From Calliopum simillimum (taxonomy: Eukaryota > Arthropoda > Insecta > Diptera > Lauxaniidae): DNA of 64,000 nt. How positions within the stretch are numbered: position 1 is the stretch's first letter; the number at the start of each line of letters is the position of its first letter. Shown one piece after another: positions 1 to 10,165 of the stretch. The position numbers and the translations under genes were made by a program. The notes beneath the pieces were generated by a model. That model was not told the DNA's origin, searched no databases, and saw nothing but the letters and a program-made list of their open reading frames with translations. The stretch spans positions 131,119,450-131,183,449 of the forward strand of contig OX638369.1 of assembly GCA_951812925.1 (NCBI GenBank), read 5' to 3'.

Positions 1-447
1 ATAATGATTTGGGTATGATTTTCGTACAACGGTGTGGGGCCTATATATTGGATCCAGGAATTCATGGATCGGCACCTATACGTCCATATACTGCAGGAAG
101 TCATGTTGCCATATGCTAGCGACCAAATGCCACTGAATTGGGTCTTTCAACAGGACATCGACCCCAAGCACACTAGTAAAGTCGCCAAACAATGGTTTCA
201 GGCCAACGACATAAATGTTCTTGAATGGCCCGCCCAGTCGCCAGATCTGAATCCCGTTGAGAACCTATGATGTGACGTGAAGAATGCAGTCGCCCTATGT
301 CGACCGACCAATGTTTCGCAACTTTGGGAAACAGTTAAAGACGCCTGGGAATCCATACCTTTCCAAAGATGCCAAAATCTTGTGGAGTCGATACCAAAGC
401 GCTGTGCTTGAGTTATTGCGAATGAAGCCTATGCAACTAAATACTAG
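1..447 (+). pseudogene. Tc1-like transposase, C-terminal fragment with two nonsense codons
   Basis: This encodes the second half of a DDE transposase, which cuts and joins transposon ends at TA sites. The second catalytic Asp is in FQQDIDPKHTS and the Glu in WPAQSPDLNPVENL, with 34 residues between them, so DD34E of the Tc1 family. The first Asp and the N-terminal helix-turn-helix are outside the window. The frame is broken by TGA at 268-270, directly after PVENL where the family usually has Trp, and by TGA at 409-411. The same frame continues past both stops and ends at TAG 445-447, so the copy is a dead but fairly young remnant. It is read in the same direction as the host gene. Confidence 0.88.
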
Positions 448-746
448 TGATAACGTTGTGTTTTAAATAACCCATAATTTTAAAAACGTGGCTATTTTGC
501 AAAAGTAACACGACTGCAAATTTACACTACTATTATTTTGAGCAGCCAAATTTTAAGAACTTGTGAAAACTTTAATTTTTTTATCCCAACTGCCTTGAAA
601 TCTTGTTAATTATTTTTTTAATTTCTCCTGAGGATACCACTCTTGTAAAAAAAATTTATTTCAATTCGATCAAAATAAAAATTCAGATATTTTTAAGGTC
701 GTTTACAATTTTATAAAAAGCACTACTATTATTTTGGACACAGCTG
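1..746 (+). mobile_element. Tc1-family transposon, 3' part, inactive
   Basis: The left end of the element lies outside the window. What remains is the C-terminal half of a DD34E transposase followed by about 300 bp of AT-rich right end. The right terminus reads ...GGACACAGCTG and is followed by TA at 747-748, the expected Tc1/mariner target. The 16-mer CACTACTATTATTTTG occurs twice, at 525-540 and in the terminus at 721-736, which is the inverted repeat/direct repeat (IR/DR) arrangement known from Bari- and Sleeping Beauty-like Tc1 elements. It lies in intronic DNA of the host gene. Confidence 0.85.
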
Positions 747-1497
747 TATAGTGGTAGTTTAACAAGAATATTATTGCGTATATTCACACCTGACTGATGA
801 AATAAAGGCGCTCCGCGTTGCTGAAAATAACCAAGTATGTACTTAAATTCTTTGTACTATAAATAATCATACAGGGAGGATCTGACGTGGTTTTGTAAAT
901 ATTAGATGCTAGTCATATATGGTCCAAAGAATGGAATTGCCTTTTTTTCGTTCGAGACAGGTGTGTATTATTTTCAATACTAACAAACAGAGACTGAAGG
1001 CCTGACAAACGGAAATGGGTTCGGGTAACTCAAAGTTAAAAGATCAGGGGCCCTTTTCCCTAAATTACTATCTTCTATTCTCCATCGCAAAAATTGTAAA
1101 AATTCAATTTTGGAGATTTTAAGCTGAATTCCTATTCTCCTTGCTAGCAATATCTATATGTGTAGCTTATTTTTAGAGATTCAATGTCACCTGGTTTTCA
1201 ATTTAAAATTTGTTCGACATTATCTCGTTGTTTATTTTTGTGTTCTCTAAATTGGCTAATTTTTAAGATAGAACTTTTCATGCAGCAAATATTAAAACAC
1301 TGCCCTGCGAGACATTAAGAAAAAAATGTTGTCCAACAGCGGTAAGGATAACATGCTTTCAAATAAAATCTTAACCTCGACAAAAAATAATCGACATGAC
1401 GAATGCCTAATTTTCATACTAGTTCATATTAAAAATAGGGATTGGAAGGAAAAAATTTACTGCTTTCTGTTGCAATAAGAAAAAATTGTTTAACTAG
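747..1497. other. Intronic DNA without recognised features
   Basis: AT-rich sequence between the Tc1 end and the foldback element. I see no coding potential, RNA gene or clear repeat here. By position it belongs to an intron of the host gene upstream of its first visible exon. Confidence 0.5.
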
Positions 1498-2529
1498 CAC
1501 GGTGTGCCTTAACCCGTTCTAAATCGGACGTCGTAGCACATCAAATTTTTTTCCGGATTCTGTTTACTTATCGTTCAAATGATGTATAAAAAAATTTTCA
1601 CTCGTGACTCCTCGACTAAATTTTGAGATAATCGATTGGGGCATTTTCCCATACAAAAAGAAAAAAAAAAAATTTTTTAACTACATTAAACAAAAATTAA
1701 AATAATCACAATCGATGTGTTTTGCGATGCTAAACGCGAATCCAACCTCAGAATTACTCTATCGTGTATAGTTTATGAGATATTGTAACCTAAAGACCAA
1801 AAAAAGTAGTTTTTTGCCATTTTTTGAAGCCATATAACTATGTAACATATCATTTATTCATCAAATGTGTCTTAGATACTTGAAAGCACCAATCTTTTCC
1901 TTTAAAACCTAATTTAAATTATATTTATATCTTCATGCTTCTAAGGGATATCGTAGACCAAAATATTGTCAAAACGGGTTTTTTGCACTTTTGTGTCTTT
2001 TTAGGTTAGGATATCTTTGAGGAAAAAAAAAGATATCAACATAATTTAAATTAGGTTTTATAGGCAAAGATTAGGACTTTAAAGTTGCTTACCAGATTCA
2101 AAATTCAAAAATAGTTTGATTGTCAAAAATCGAAAAATTCGTGTAGAATTAGCCAACGCCGCATGGTTTTATATTTGTACCACAATAGGAAGAAATGTTC
2201 ACAAAACATTTTTTGAATGTCAAGATGATGTTTCTCGTGTGCCGTCGGTTTAAACGATTTTTCAGTCACATTTACGTTTTTTTGCCTCGAACATTTAGCC
2301 CTGTATAACAAAAACGGTGCATGGCACACCAATTTGGTTTTCGTAGATCTTTTCTGTTTCGAATATGCAATCTTACCCCACCATGAAAATCCTGAAATTC
2401 TAGACGGCGCACAGTGGTCTAGAATGCTTTTCTAGCTGGTCATAACTCTTTCCTGGTTATTTTTTATAAAAAAAAATATTAATTTCTATGTTTTGGGGGT
2501 CGTTGACTTTAAATCTGAAAACGATTTTT

Positions 2530-2955
2530 TTAAAATCAAAATGGCGGATCCAAAATGGCGGAAAATTTTTTTAAAAATTGACTATATCACAACAAAATTA
2601 TGGCTTAAGGGGTTTTTGAGGTCGCTGATTACGAGTTCGGTATCATCTTTTTTGTAAACAAAATGGCGGATCCAAAATGGTGAAAAATTTTCTTAAAAAT
2701 TAATTATATCACGACAAAATTGTGGTTAATGGGGTTTTTGAGGTTGCTGATTTCGAATTCGGTATCATATTTTATTTAAACAAAATGGCGGATCGAAAAT
2801 GGCGGATAATTTTCTAAAAAATTGACTATATCACAACAAAATTGTGGCTAAAGGGGTTTTTGAGGTCGCTGATTACGAGTTCGGTATCATATTTTTTGTA
2901 AACAAAATGGCGGACAGTTTTCTAAAAAATTGATTATATCACGACAAAATTTTGG
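2530..2955. repeat. 122-bp minisatellite, ~4 units, ATGGCGGATC core
   Basis: Units start at about 2541, 2663, 2785 and 2907, a regular 122-bp step. Each contains AAAATGGCGGATC, a TATATCACRACAAAAT block and GGTTTTTGAGGTCGCTGAT. Units are diverged at 10-15% by eye, so this is old. It lies inside the Transib-like element. Confidence 0.8.
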
Positions 2956-3425
2956 CCTATATGGGAGTTGGGCTTGTCCTTGATTTGATCACGCCCATTT
3001 TCACCATATGACTTAATGATATCTATACTAACTCAGATATTAAATATTATTTTTGTACCTGAAACATTAACGAAGTTATAGCGATTTTAAATTTTCGGTT
3101 ATATAGGAGATTGGCGTGACCTTGACCCGATAATGCCCCTTTTCACCAAATGACCTAATGCTATCAATACTAACTCAGATATTAAATATTATTGTTGCAC
3201 CTTAAATACTAACGAAGTTATAGTGATTCCAAATTTTTGGTTATATGGGAGGTGTGCGTGTTCTTGACCCGATCACGTTCAATTTCACGAAATAACCTAA
3301 TGCTATCTATACTAACTCAGATATTTAATATTATTTTTGTACTTGAAATATTAACGAAGTTATAGTGATTTTAAATTTTTTGTTATATAAGAGGTGGGCG
3401 TGTCCTTGACCCGAACACGCCCATT
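2955..3425. repeat. ~142-bp minisatellite, ~4 units, ATATGGGAGGTGGGCGTG core
   Basis: Units start near 2958, 3100, 3242 and 3384. Each has a TATATGGGAG-type block, a GTCCTTGACCCGATCACG-like block and ACTAACTCAGATATTAAAT. The period and the start of the unit resemble the internal 142-bp units of the dispersed repeat seen at 34801-35230, which suggests a common origin. Confidence 0.75.
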
Positions 3426-5044
3426 TTCAACAAATAAATAGATGCTACTAATACTATATCAGAAATCGAATTTTATTGTTTTACTTCAAACACTTCGGTT
3501 GTTAATAGTTTTACGAAACTGGAGCGTTGCAAGAATACAGAAAAGTCGCTGAAGAAAAACTCATCATTGTCCATGAAGGGGAGTGATGGGGGAGTCAGAT
3601 AAATAAGTAGAACCTTCAGAAAACCTGATATTACACACTAAAGTGATATAGCCGTTGCAACTTCATGAAACATATTAGTTACAGTCCACAGAGTGCAAAA
3701 TTCGTAAATTTGCGAAATGAAATTAGAGATTTTTTGTGATGATCCGGATATGCTTTTTGTATTAAAAAAAACTAACTTGTAAGTATGCAAATCTTCAGCA
3801 AATAGATCAAATTATTCTCACAATAAGTTTCATGAGGTAAGACCTCTTATTTTAAAAGATACACTTATTTAAACTTTCACATATTTTAAGAGATTTTTGG
3901 AAAAAATTCCCATTTTCTGAATTCATCAAGTTTAAGTCGCGAAAACTCAGAAATGGTATTATTTCTTGGTATTCTGGTACTTGAAATATGTTATCTAGAT
4001 ATTTAACTTTAAATTTGTGTAAAAAAAATATTACTTTTAATACTCAAATTTTCGGAGTTATGACCGGCTAGCGCTCTCTTATAGACCACTGTGCGGCGTG
4101 GCTGTAAAGTTGTTTTAAAGACTCGCATATGAAAAATTTGGAAATCGACGGACGCTTCTTTAGCACCCAGTAGTTTTTTATAGAAGCTAAGCACATATAT
4201 TTGCATTATCCTATTCAAAAGGGGTATCAATTCAGTAGAGTTTTTACTGAAAACCAACATTCTAAAGTACACGGCGTGAGTACAGCATACAGATATAATC
4301 ATAAAATATTGCAACAGACACGGCAAATTTGAATGAACTGATCATTCAAATGGTTATATCTATTCGTGCAAGCTTTACTTCAGATTTTTTGTCTCATAAA
4401 CTTGTTAGCGTACACCTGTACAATGAAAATGATTCATATCTGTTATCTAAAATTGTATAAACTCAGCTCAGTATCGCTATTCAGTATACGGACGCGGGAT
4501 GTTAAAAGTTTTTGGGATTTGCCCTTATATGGCTTCAAAAAATGGCAAAAAACGACTTTTTTTGGTCTTTAGGTTACAATATCTCATAAACTATACACGA
4601 TTCGCGTTTAGCATCGCAAAACACATCGATTGTGATTATTTTAATTTTTGTTTAATGTAGTTAAAAAAAAATTTTTTTTTCTTTTTGTATGGGAAAATGC
4701 CCCAATTGGAAAAGCGATTATCTCAAAATTCACGAGTGAAAATTTTTTTATACATCATTTGAACGATAAGTAAACAGAATCTGGAAAAAAATTTGATGTG
4801 CTACGATGTCCGATTTAGAACGGGTTAAGGCACACCGTGGTAGATCTTCGATCACAAGGCATAGCAACTTAAATTCTTACTACTTTATAATCATCTCACA
4901 ATCTTTAAGCGAAAATTATTTCAACTCTCAAAAACAAAATAAAACACTCAAATAATTTAATTAAACTAAAAAATAATTACATCAAATAAAATGAAAAAAG
5001 TTATTGTAAAAGTAATGCAATGGATGACATAAATTTCATATGTA

Positions 5045-6345
5045 CAGTGTCGGACAAACAAATAGGGTCACCCATTTCGGGACACCGCTTGCAGCAAATA
5101 TGCAAATCTATTACTACTTATATGTTTTTCCAAAACTCAAGTCTGGAAAAATTTTTAATTGATTACTGTTCTCATTCTCACGGATTTAAAAATAATGCCA
5201 AAACTTTCAATGGACAAAAAATAGGTTCACACTGCTTAATACTTTAAATAACTCCCTGTTTTTACAAAATAGCTTTAGTATCAACCGATGTCCGTTTTGG
5301 ATAATAGATGACATTGTTAATAAAAATTATATGTAAAATAGAACAAAATGGGTTGTGGAAGGCATTGCTTGAACGAAGAGCGTTCTGTCATCAAGAAGCT
5401 ACAAAGTGAGTTTTGAAGCCAACGGGAAATAGCCGAAATAATTGCCGCCACAAAAACAACAATTAAATTGCGGTAAATCAGGGAAAACAACTGAAAAGAT
5501 TATATTTATTTCGTGCAGGGATCATGTCGGGATCCCTTTAAGTCTGTTGCAGTCATCCAATCAGAGTTTGGAGTTCCAGTTTCTACCAGAACTGTTAGGC
5601 GGCGTTTCGTGGGAAAAAAATCTTTTCTGAAGATCATCACGGAAAGTCCCAATTCTGACTAAGAGACATAGGAAAAACCGATTAGCATTCTAAAAATTAT
5701 AATCAGATTGAGACGGCGCAGTTAATGGAAAAAAATTACACAAAACCTTTCTGTCGGACAAAACAAAAGTTAATTTACAGAATATAATCCTCGCTATATC
5801 ACCAAACCCTTCAAACATTAATATATAATAGTGTGGAAATTTTATTTTTCTTAGGGTGGTGTTGGGTGTACTGCATCAGGGAAATAATGGAATCCAATTT
5901 TTTGGAGAATGTCATGCTTGCATATGCTGAATGGAGTATGCCATTAAAATGGTAATTTCAGATTAATAACGACCCAAAGCACAAAAATACTAGTAAAAGA
6001 GAAAATAGGACCAATAAAACCAAAAAACACCTAGGATTTGTGGGCAAAAGTTCAGAAGCTTGGTACGATATTCCGAAAAGTAATTGCCAGGCCTTGCTGG
6101 ACTCTAATATTTTTTTATTTTTCCTGCTTTTTTATGATTTTTTAACAATGACCCTATTTTTTGTCCACCATGGATTTGATCCTGAATGATTGTTTTTGTT
6201 TTTTAATACTTAAGGAAAGTAATATTGTATTTATGTAGAAGTTAATGGAAATGGAAGTACTATGTTAACGTAATAAAAAAATGTTTTATTAAAAAAAGGA
6301 AAAAGGAAAATTTTTCAACTGACCCTATTTTTTTGTCCGACACTG
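5045..6345 (+). mobile_element. Second Tc1-type element, complete but decayed
   Basis: The terminal inverted repeats are CAGTGTCGGACAAACAAATA (5045 onwards) and the complementary end at 6320-6345, flanked by TA at 5043-5044 and 6346-6347. Inner copies of the terminal motif (GGACAAAAAATAGG near 5213, CCTATTTTTTGTCC near 6154) give an IR/DR layout. It is 1301 bp, shorter than an intact Tc1-like element of about 1.6 kb. Confidence 0.85.
5348..6090 (+). pseudogene. Degenerate Tc1-like transposase
   Basis: A putative start ATG at 5348 opens MGCGRHCLNEERSVIKKL, resembling the N-terminal helix-turn-helix region. Around 5570-5620 the reading VSTRTVRRRF matches the second DNA-binding helix region of Tc1 transposases. 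Near 5965-6000 NNDPKHKNTSK corresponds to the second catalytic Asp motif. Stops and frame changes separate these pieces, and the WPxxSPDLNPxE block is missing, so the gene cannot be functional. Confidence 0.7.
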
Positions 6346-6366
6346 TATGTATAAGATGTACTTTAG

Positions 6367-6697
6367 CCCTTTCGAACCGGTTGGGACAATATATCCCAAA
6401 AGTTTTTGAATAAATACTTTTGAATAATATAACTCGGTTATTAACGTCACTTAAATTGAATGAATTAATAAAATTAACGCAATTTTTAGTAACCACTGTT
6501 TTTTCTTATAACCACTCGAAGGACATTGTATCCCGAAAATTCAAATCTAAAACATCTATTGGGAGTATAGACCGGAAGCGCCTCTGGCGGTGTAAATTTG
6601 AATTTAGAGATGGTCAAACATTTTACTTAAATAAACTTTCTAAGATTAACCTATCACAAATATTGTGTACCCCACAGTTTTTTCCGGGTCGAAAGGG
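6367..6697. mobile_element. piggyBac-like MITE with TTAG flanks
   Basis: It starts CCCTTTCGAACCGG and ends CCGGGTCGAAAGGG, with the same four bases TTAG outside both ends (6363-6366, 6698-6701). CCC-starting short inverted repeats fit piggyBac, whose target is TTAA; TTAG would be an unusual or changed target. The 331-bp body holds no transposase. It sits 290 bp upstream of the first visible host exon. Confidence 0.55.
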
Positions 6698-6701
6698 TTA
6701 G

Positions 6702-6987
6702 CTTTCAATATAAAGTTTGGAATAAGAAAAAAAATTTTATGAAAAAAATTCCAAGAATTTTTGCGTTTTCCCAAAAATTGCAAAAAAAGTCACATATTAT
6801 TCGATGCTCATATAGTACTTTAACCAGACCCATATTTTTTAAAGATCATATATGAAATATAACCATATTTTGTCTATACATATTTTCAAATAGCATTGCA
6901 AAATTTTTTCTGAACATGCCACCATAATACAGGGATACATTTGATTTTAATTTGTAAAATAATTCGAATTTTTTAATCTGATTACAG
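6702..6987 (+). other. Intron end before first visible exon
   Basis: AT-rich sequence ending in a pyrimidine-leaning tract and the acceptor ATTACAG at 6981-6987. I see no other feature in it. Confidence 0.6.
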
Positions 6988-7367
6988 AAAAAGAAGAACG
7001 GCGCTGCAGAAGAATCTGTTAATGAACACAGATCCAAAAAAAAGAATCATAACTCTAACGTCTCCAATATTTTAAAATCAGACAGTGATAAATGTGTTAA
7101 TGATTTAGCTGAACCAAAGGATTCTTTAGTAATTAACGACATAAAAGGCAATATAAATAACTACACTTCTTCTTGTGATAGCATGCTGGGAAAAGGAACA
7201 TTTATCATACGAAAACGTAAAGTCCAAAGTTCAAACATTCTGAATCCACATAAGCCTTTATTATTCCAATATCAGAATGGAAAAACTTCTAATACTAACA
7301 GCAAAGAACGTAACGTTGATTTAAATACATCTCCAAAACTCATAGACTCTGCAAAAAATTTGGCAAG
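6988..7367 (+). CDS. Host gene exon 1 of those visible (380 nt)
   Basis: The acceptor is ATTACAG (6981-6987) and the donor GCAAG|GTATGT (7367/7368). It reads KKKNGAAEESVNEHRSKKK at its start and KGTFIIRKRKVQSSN near residue 67; it ends in codon phase 2. The segment is Lys/Asn/Ser-rich and looks disordered. The lysine cluster could be a nuclear or membrane-binding signal, but this cannot be decided from sequence. A TGA in frame nine bases upstream excludes a longer exon. The exon holds ATG codons, but the reading frame is open across the acceptor and continues in phase downstream, so an internal exon is more likely than a first exon. Confidence 0.78.
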
Positions 7368-7744
7368 GTATGTTAAATTTCCGTTATAAATATTTTTAAG
7401 TAAATATATCTGTGGCAATAAGAAATAACAGCCTTAGTCGGTATGTTTTAAAAGCATATTGAATTATAATTATCGACTAAGCTGCGATTACTTATTGTCA
7501 AAAAAATCAAAATCACAATACATCTATTCCTACTCTCATATTTCAAGGACTTTCGAAATCAATTTTTTGAGAAGTTTGACTTGCTTGCACAAAAAATCTA
7601 ATTTTACTCAAACTGTTTAAATTGAAGAATTTATAGTGAATCTAAAACTTCAGTGCAAAATATCAAAACTGAAACTAAACTTAAGTTCTAAAACTATGCA
7701 ATATTCTTTTTATGTGCAGTTACTATCCTTAGTGTCTGAGTGAA
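7368..7744 (+). other. Intron start without recognised features
   Basis: The 5' part of the intron that separates the first two visible exons. It is AT-rich, and nothing specific is seen until the dispersed repeat begins near 7745. Confidence 0.5.
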
Positions 7745-8335
7745 ATTTGGTTGGACTACTTCAAAAAACGTTTTCGTGTTGCATTTTGAAGCATTTGCTT
7801 ATAAAAGAAATGCCACGCCCTTTTGTCTGTGGTCGCCTAGTTTTTGCTCTGGCTTGCCTTTACTGTTTTTACTGCCAGAGTGAAATTTAGTTTTGGTTAT
7901 ATGGGAGGTGCCACGCCCTCTAATCCGATTTCGTGTAGTTTTTGCTCGGAGCTTGCGCTTACCGTTCTTAGTATTTATATGTATTATGGTTGCATTGTAG
8001 TGGAAAATACTCCTAAAGTTGCATTTTAAATATATTTTTGTATGGGCGGTAGGCGTGTCCGACAACGGAGGTAGTTTACCAAATTTCATAGAATTACCTT
8101 GCTTAGTTTTTCCGTGAAAAATATTTCCACCGACAGCCAGCCAGCCAACCAGACAGACGGACATTGCTATATCAACTCAGGAGGTGACGCTGATCAAGAA
8201 TATATATGTGACCTGGTCTATGAAAAAGGGGCTTACGTGCGAAAAAAAAAAAATTGTAAAAACAACTGGAAAACAACTTTTAAAGGTCAATTTATGCGAA
8301 TCGGCAAAAATTGGAAAAATTTTTTTTGACACGTA

Positions 8336-9037
8336 CACGGAGAAAAAAAATAGTACTTGCTACTTTATTTCTCATAAATTTTACCAGAATTTCAAGTCAG
8401 AATAGTGACAACTTTACACCGAAATAAATTTCACCTTACTTTTTCAGTCAATTCAGAATGTGTGTTTGCTAGTAATTTTTATGAAAAAATTGGCGTGATA
8501 TTTACCTTACTGTATAGTTCAAACAACAAAAAAATTAGCTGACCGGCGTTGGGGTACGAACCCTGGCCCTTCCGTATGGTAGTCAGATACATATCCTCTG
8601 CGCTGCTCACGCATGTGATGTAGAAGCAAAAAAATAAATAAAGAAAATGTCTGTCCAAAAATAGAAATTGTTACTAAAATTATTAAAGTCAAAATGATTT
8701 TATATTTTTATGATATTTACCTTACTCGAGTAAGGTGACAATTATGACACTCATTTTTGTGCGTGAAAAAAATAAAGTTATTTTGAATAGAATTATTAAT
8801 TCGAAATGGTCATAAATTTTTTTTTCTGAAAGTATAAATTACTTGACATAAAGTCAAATTTACGAAATTTAAAGTAAATATTCCTTTATTATTTAACTAC
8901 TTTTATTTGTAAATACGACGTTAGGGATCCATCAAATAGTTCTTACGTAAGGTAAATTATACTTGAAATTAAGTGATTACTTTAATTTTTCGACTAGCCG
9001 AGTGGTGTATAAATTATGATGCGTATTTTTCTCCGTG
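8336..9037. mobile_element. TA-flanked MITE, CACGGAGAAAAA termini (702 bp)
   Basis: Starts CACGGAGAAAAAA, ends TTTTTCTCCGTG, and has TA on both sides (8334-8335, 9038-9039). The uninterrupted target is reconstructible as ACACG-TA-AGCCCC of the outer MITE. TA duplication places it in the Tc1/mariner group. It has no transposase. It carries a tRNA-like stretch on the minus strand (8540-8612). Confidence 0.85.
8540..8612 (-). pseudogene. tRNA-Arg-like relic
   Basis: On the minus strand GAGCAGCGCAGAGGATATG, then TCTGACTACCATACGGAAGG, then CCAGGGTTCGTACCCC line up with the D arm, anticodon arm and T arm of a tRNA; ATCTGACTAC and the B-box-like GGTTCGTACCC are the best parts. The acceptor stem does not pair convincingly, so this is a tRNA-derived relic, perhaps from a SINE head, and not a working tRNA gene. 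Confidence 0.45.
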
Positions 9038-9110
9038 TAAGCCCCCTTTTCATAGACCAAGTCACATATACTTTTCCATACCTGGCATGCCTACTTCTCT
9101 GCGAAATCTA

Positions 9111-9521
9111 TAAATAATTAAACATTTGATTGAAAAAACGATTGAACGAATTACTGATTACTGTTTCACCAAGTAACGAGTAATTTGTATGGGTTGCCGT
9201 CACGGTAAAGAGTTATTCGTTAAGCCGGCACTTTGTTAAATTTACAAAAACAAAAAACGTGTAAAAATTTACCGAATAACAAATAACAACTTTGCGTGTG
9301 AAAACCCCTATTATGCTTCTATAGTTCCGGCATAACGATAAGTAATTTTATATCCTTCGGGAATGCGTTGTTCCCAAATTTGAGAAAAGATCTGGTGCCA
9401 ACAAATCAGCGGTCCTTTCTAACAATTTGATTCCATTGAAAATAGCGTTGAATTTTGTACCTAAGCTTATTTTATAGATGTGGCAACAAAAATAATTTTT
9501 CAATATGTTTCTTATTTTCAG
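9111..9521 (+). other. Intron end without recognised features
   Basis: AT-rich intron sequence leading to the acceptor TTATTTTCAG (9512-9521). I see no gene or repeat. Confidence 0.5.
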
Positions 9522-9610
9522 AGCGAGACTTTCGTTGGACTTAGAATCGGAACATTTTGAAATTTCTGCACACAACCAAACAGGGCAATATGAAAGCATA
9601 TTGCAAAAAG
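9522..9610 (+). CDS. Host gene exon 2 (89 nt)
   Basis: Acceptor CTTATTTTCAG|AGCGAG and donor CAAAAAG|GTAAAT (9610/9611). The split Arg codon AG|A joins the previous exon. It encodes ARLSLDLESEHFEISAHNQ followed by TGQYESILQK and ends in phase 1. The exon is short and acidic/polar with no recognised domain. The splice sites fit the consensus and the phase agrees on both sides, which is the main support. Confidence 0.75.
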
Positions 9611-9719
9611 GTAAATGCTCCAATTATAAAATAACTAGCTGGCCCGGTAGCGACTTTGTTCCCCCGTTCCCGATATCCTTTACATATGTTCCAAGTCCCA
9701 TCCATCTCTGTCGTCCTTC

Positions 9720-10165
9720 TCTTCCAACCCCTCAGGGTTTTCAAGGTGAATAGAATATATATTTGTGTACCAACTTTTATAACGATAGCTTCTATAGGCG
9801 TAGAAATATAGCATGTTGAGTATTTTTACTGTACGGGGGTGCAAATCCCTTTCGTTCAATCCCTTTTAAGCTTTGCATGCTGAATAGTGCACGCAATAAA
9901 CATCCATGTACCAAGTTTCATAATGGCAGCTGATATAGGAACACTGATATAGCATTTTTTGTTTTTTTCATATGGGGGGCTCAACGTCCCCTGGTTCAAC
10001 CCCCTTCAAATTTTGCATGGTTGATGGCAGATACATTATGCATAAGTTCACTAACTTTCATAATCATAGCTTGTATAACTGCAGAGATATACCAATTTTA
10101 GTATTTTTTCGTATGGGGAGTGCAACTCCCGTCCCCCGCAGCGGCATCTCACCCCCTTAAGAACC
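9720..10165 (+). repeat. Three diverged ~140-bp tandem units
   Basis: Units start near 9730, 9865 and 10005. Each has TGTACCAA(G/C)TTTCATAATGGCAGCT-like and GGGGGGTGCAA(A/C)TCCC-like blocks. Divergence is high, so this is an old minisatellite-like dispersed repeat. Confidence 0.6.

Larger units (their letters stand above)
2410..4093. mobile_element. Transib-like non-autonomous element, CACAGTG termini, 5-bp CGGCG duplication
   Basis: The ends are CACAGTGGTCTA (from 2410) and its inverted copy TAGACCACTGTG (to 4093). A second conserved block, CTAGCTGGTCATAACTC on the left and GAGTTATGACCGGCTAG on the right, lies just inside. The 5 bp outside are CGGCG on both sides (2405-2409 and 4094-4098). 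A GC-rich 5-bp duplication with CACWRTG-type ends is the published signature of Transib, the relatives of RAG1. It carries no transposase and is nested in the 1498-4839 foldback. Confidence 0.62.
1498..4839. mobile_element. Foldback element with ~0.3-kb inverted arms and CACGGTG ends
   Basis: The left arm 1498-1836 and right arm 4526-4839 are inverted copies. They start CACGGTGTGCCTTAACCCG and end with its complement, and differ by short indels (the left arm has extra bases near 1613 and 1742). The four bases next to the ends are CTAG (1494-1497) and GTAG (4840-4843), a possible 4-bp target duplication with one change. The interior holds a second element (2410-4093) and minisatellites, and no transposase. 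A cut-and-paste DNA transposon of non-autonomous type is the likely class; the superfamily is not settled. Confidence 0.75.
8208..9065 (-). mobile_element. GTGACC...GGTCAC MITE, split by an inner MITE
   Basis: Its ends are GTGACCTGGTCTATGAAAAA at 8208 and TTTTCATAGACCAAGTCAC ending at 9065. Without the insert it is about 154 bp, close to the 151-bp copies at 33177-33327 and 34465-34615, and inverted relative to them. It lies in the (TA)n tract of the mini-me-type repeat. Confidence 0.78.
7745..9110 (+). repeat. Dispersed mini-me-type repeat, interrupted by two nested MITEs
   Basis: From 7745 the sequence follows the repeat family seen complete at 34735-35527: GGGAGGTGCCACGCCC units, the GGGCGGTAGGCGTGTCC segment, the (RGAC)n tract CAGACAGACGGACAT, the core with AACTCAGGAGGTGACGCTGA, and (TA)n at 8200-8207. 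The tail of the family (ACTTTTCCATACC..., TTCTCTGCG) resumes only after 9065. The gap is filled by a MITE (8208-9065), itself split by another (8336-9037). The (GTCY)n/core/(TA)n structure matches published dipteran mini-me elements. Confidence 0.75.

Noticed and set aside
4009..4326. Minus-strand open frame of 105 codons
   Set aside because: Lies across the right end of the Transib-like element and flanking foldback DNA; no protein-like pattern, with runs set by AT-rich repeats.
7799..8164. Minus-strand open frame of 121 codons
   Set aside because: Falls inside a dispersed mini-me-type repeat and is not shared as a frame by the other copies.
8540..8612. Working tRNA-Arg gene
   Set aside because: Acceptor stem does not pair and the anticodon arm is altered; best read as a relic.
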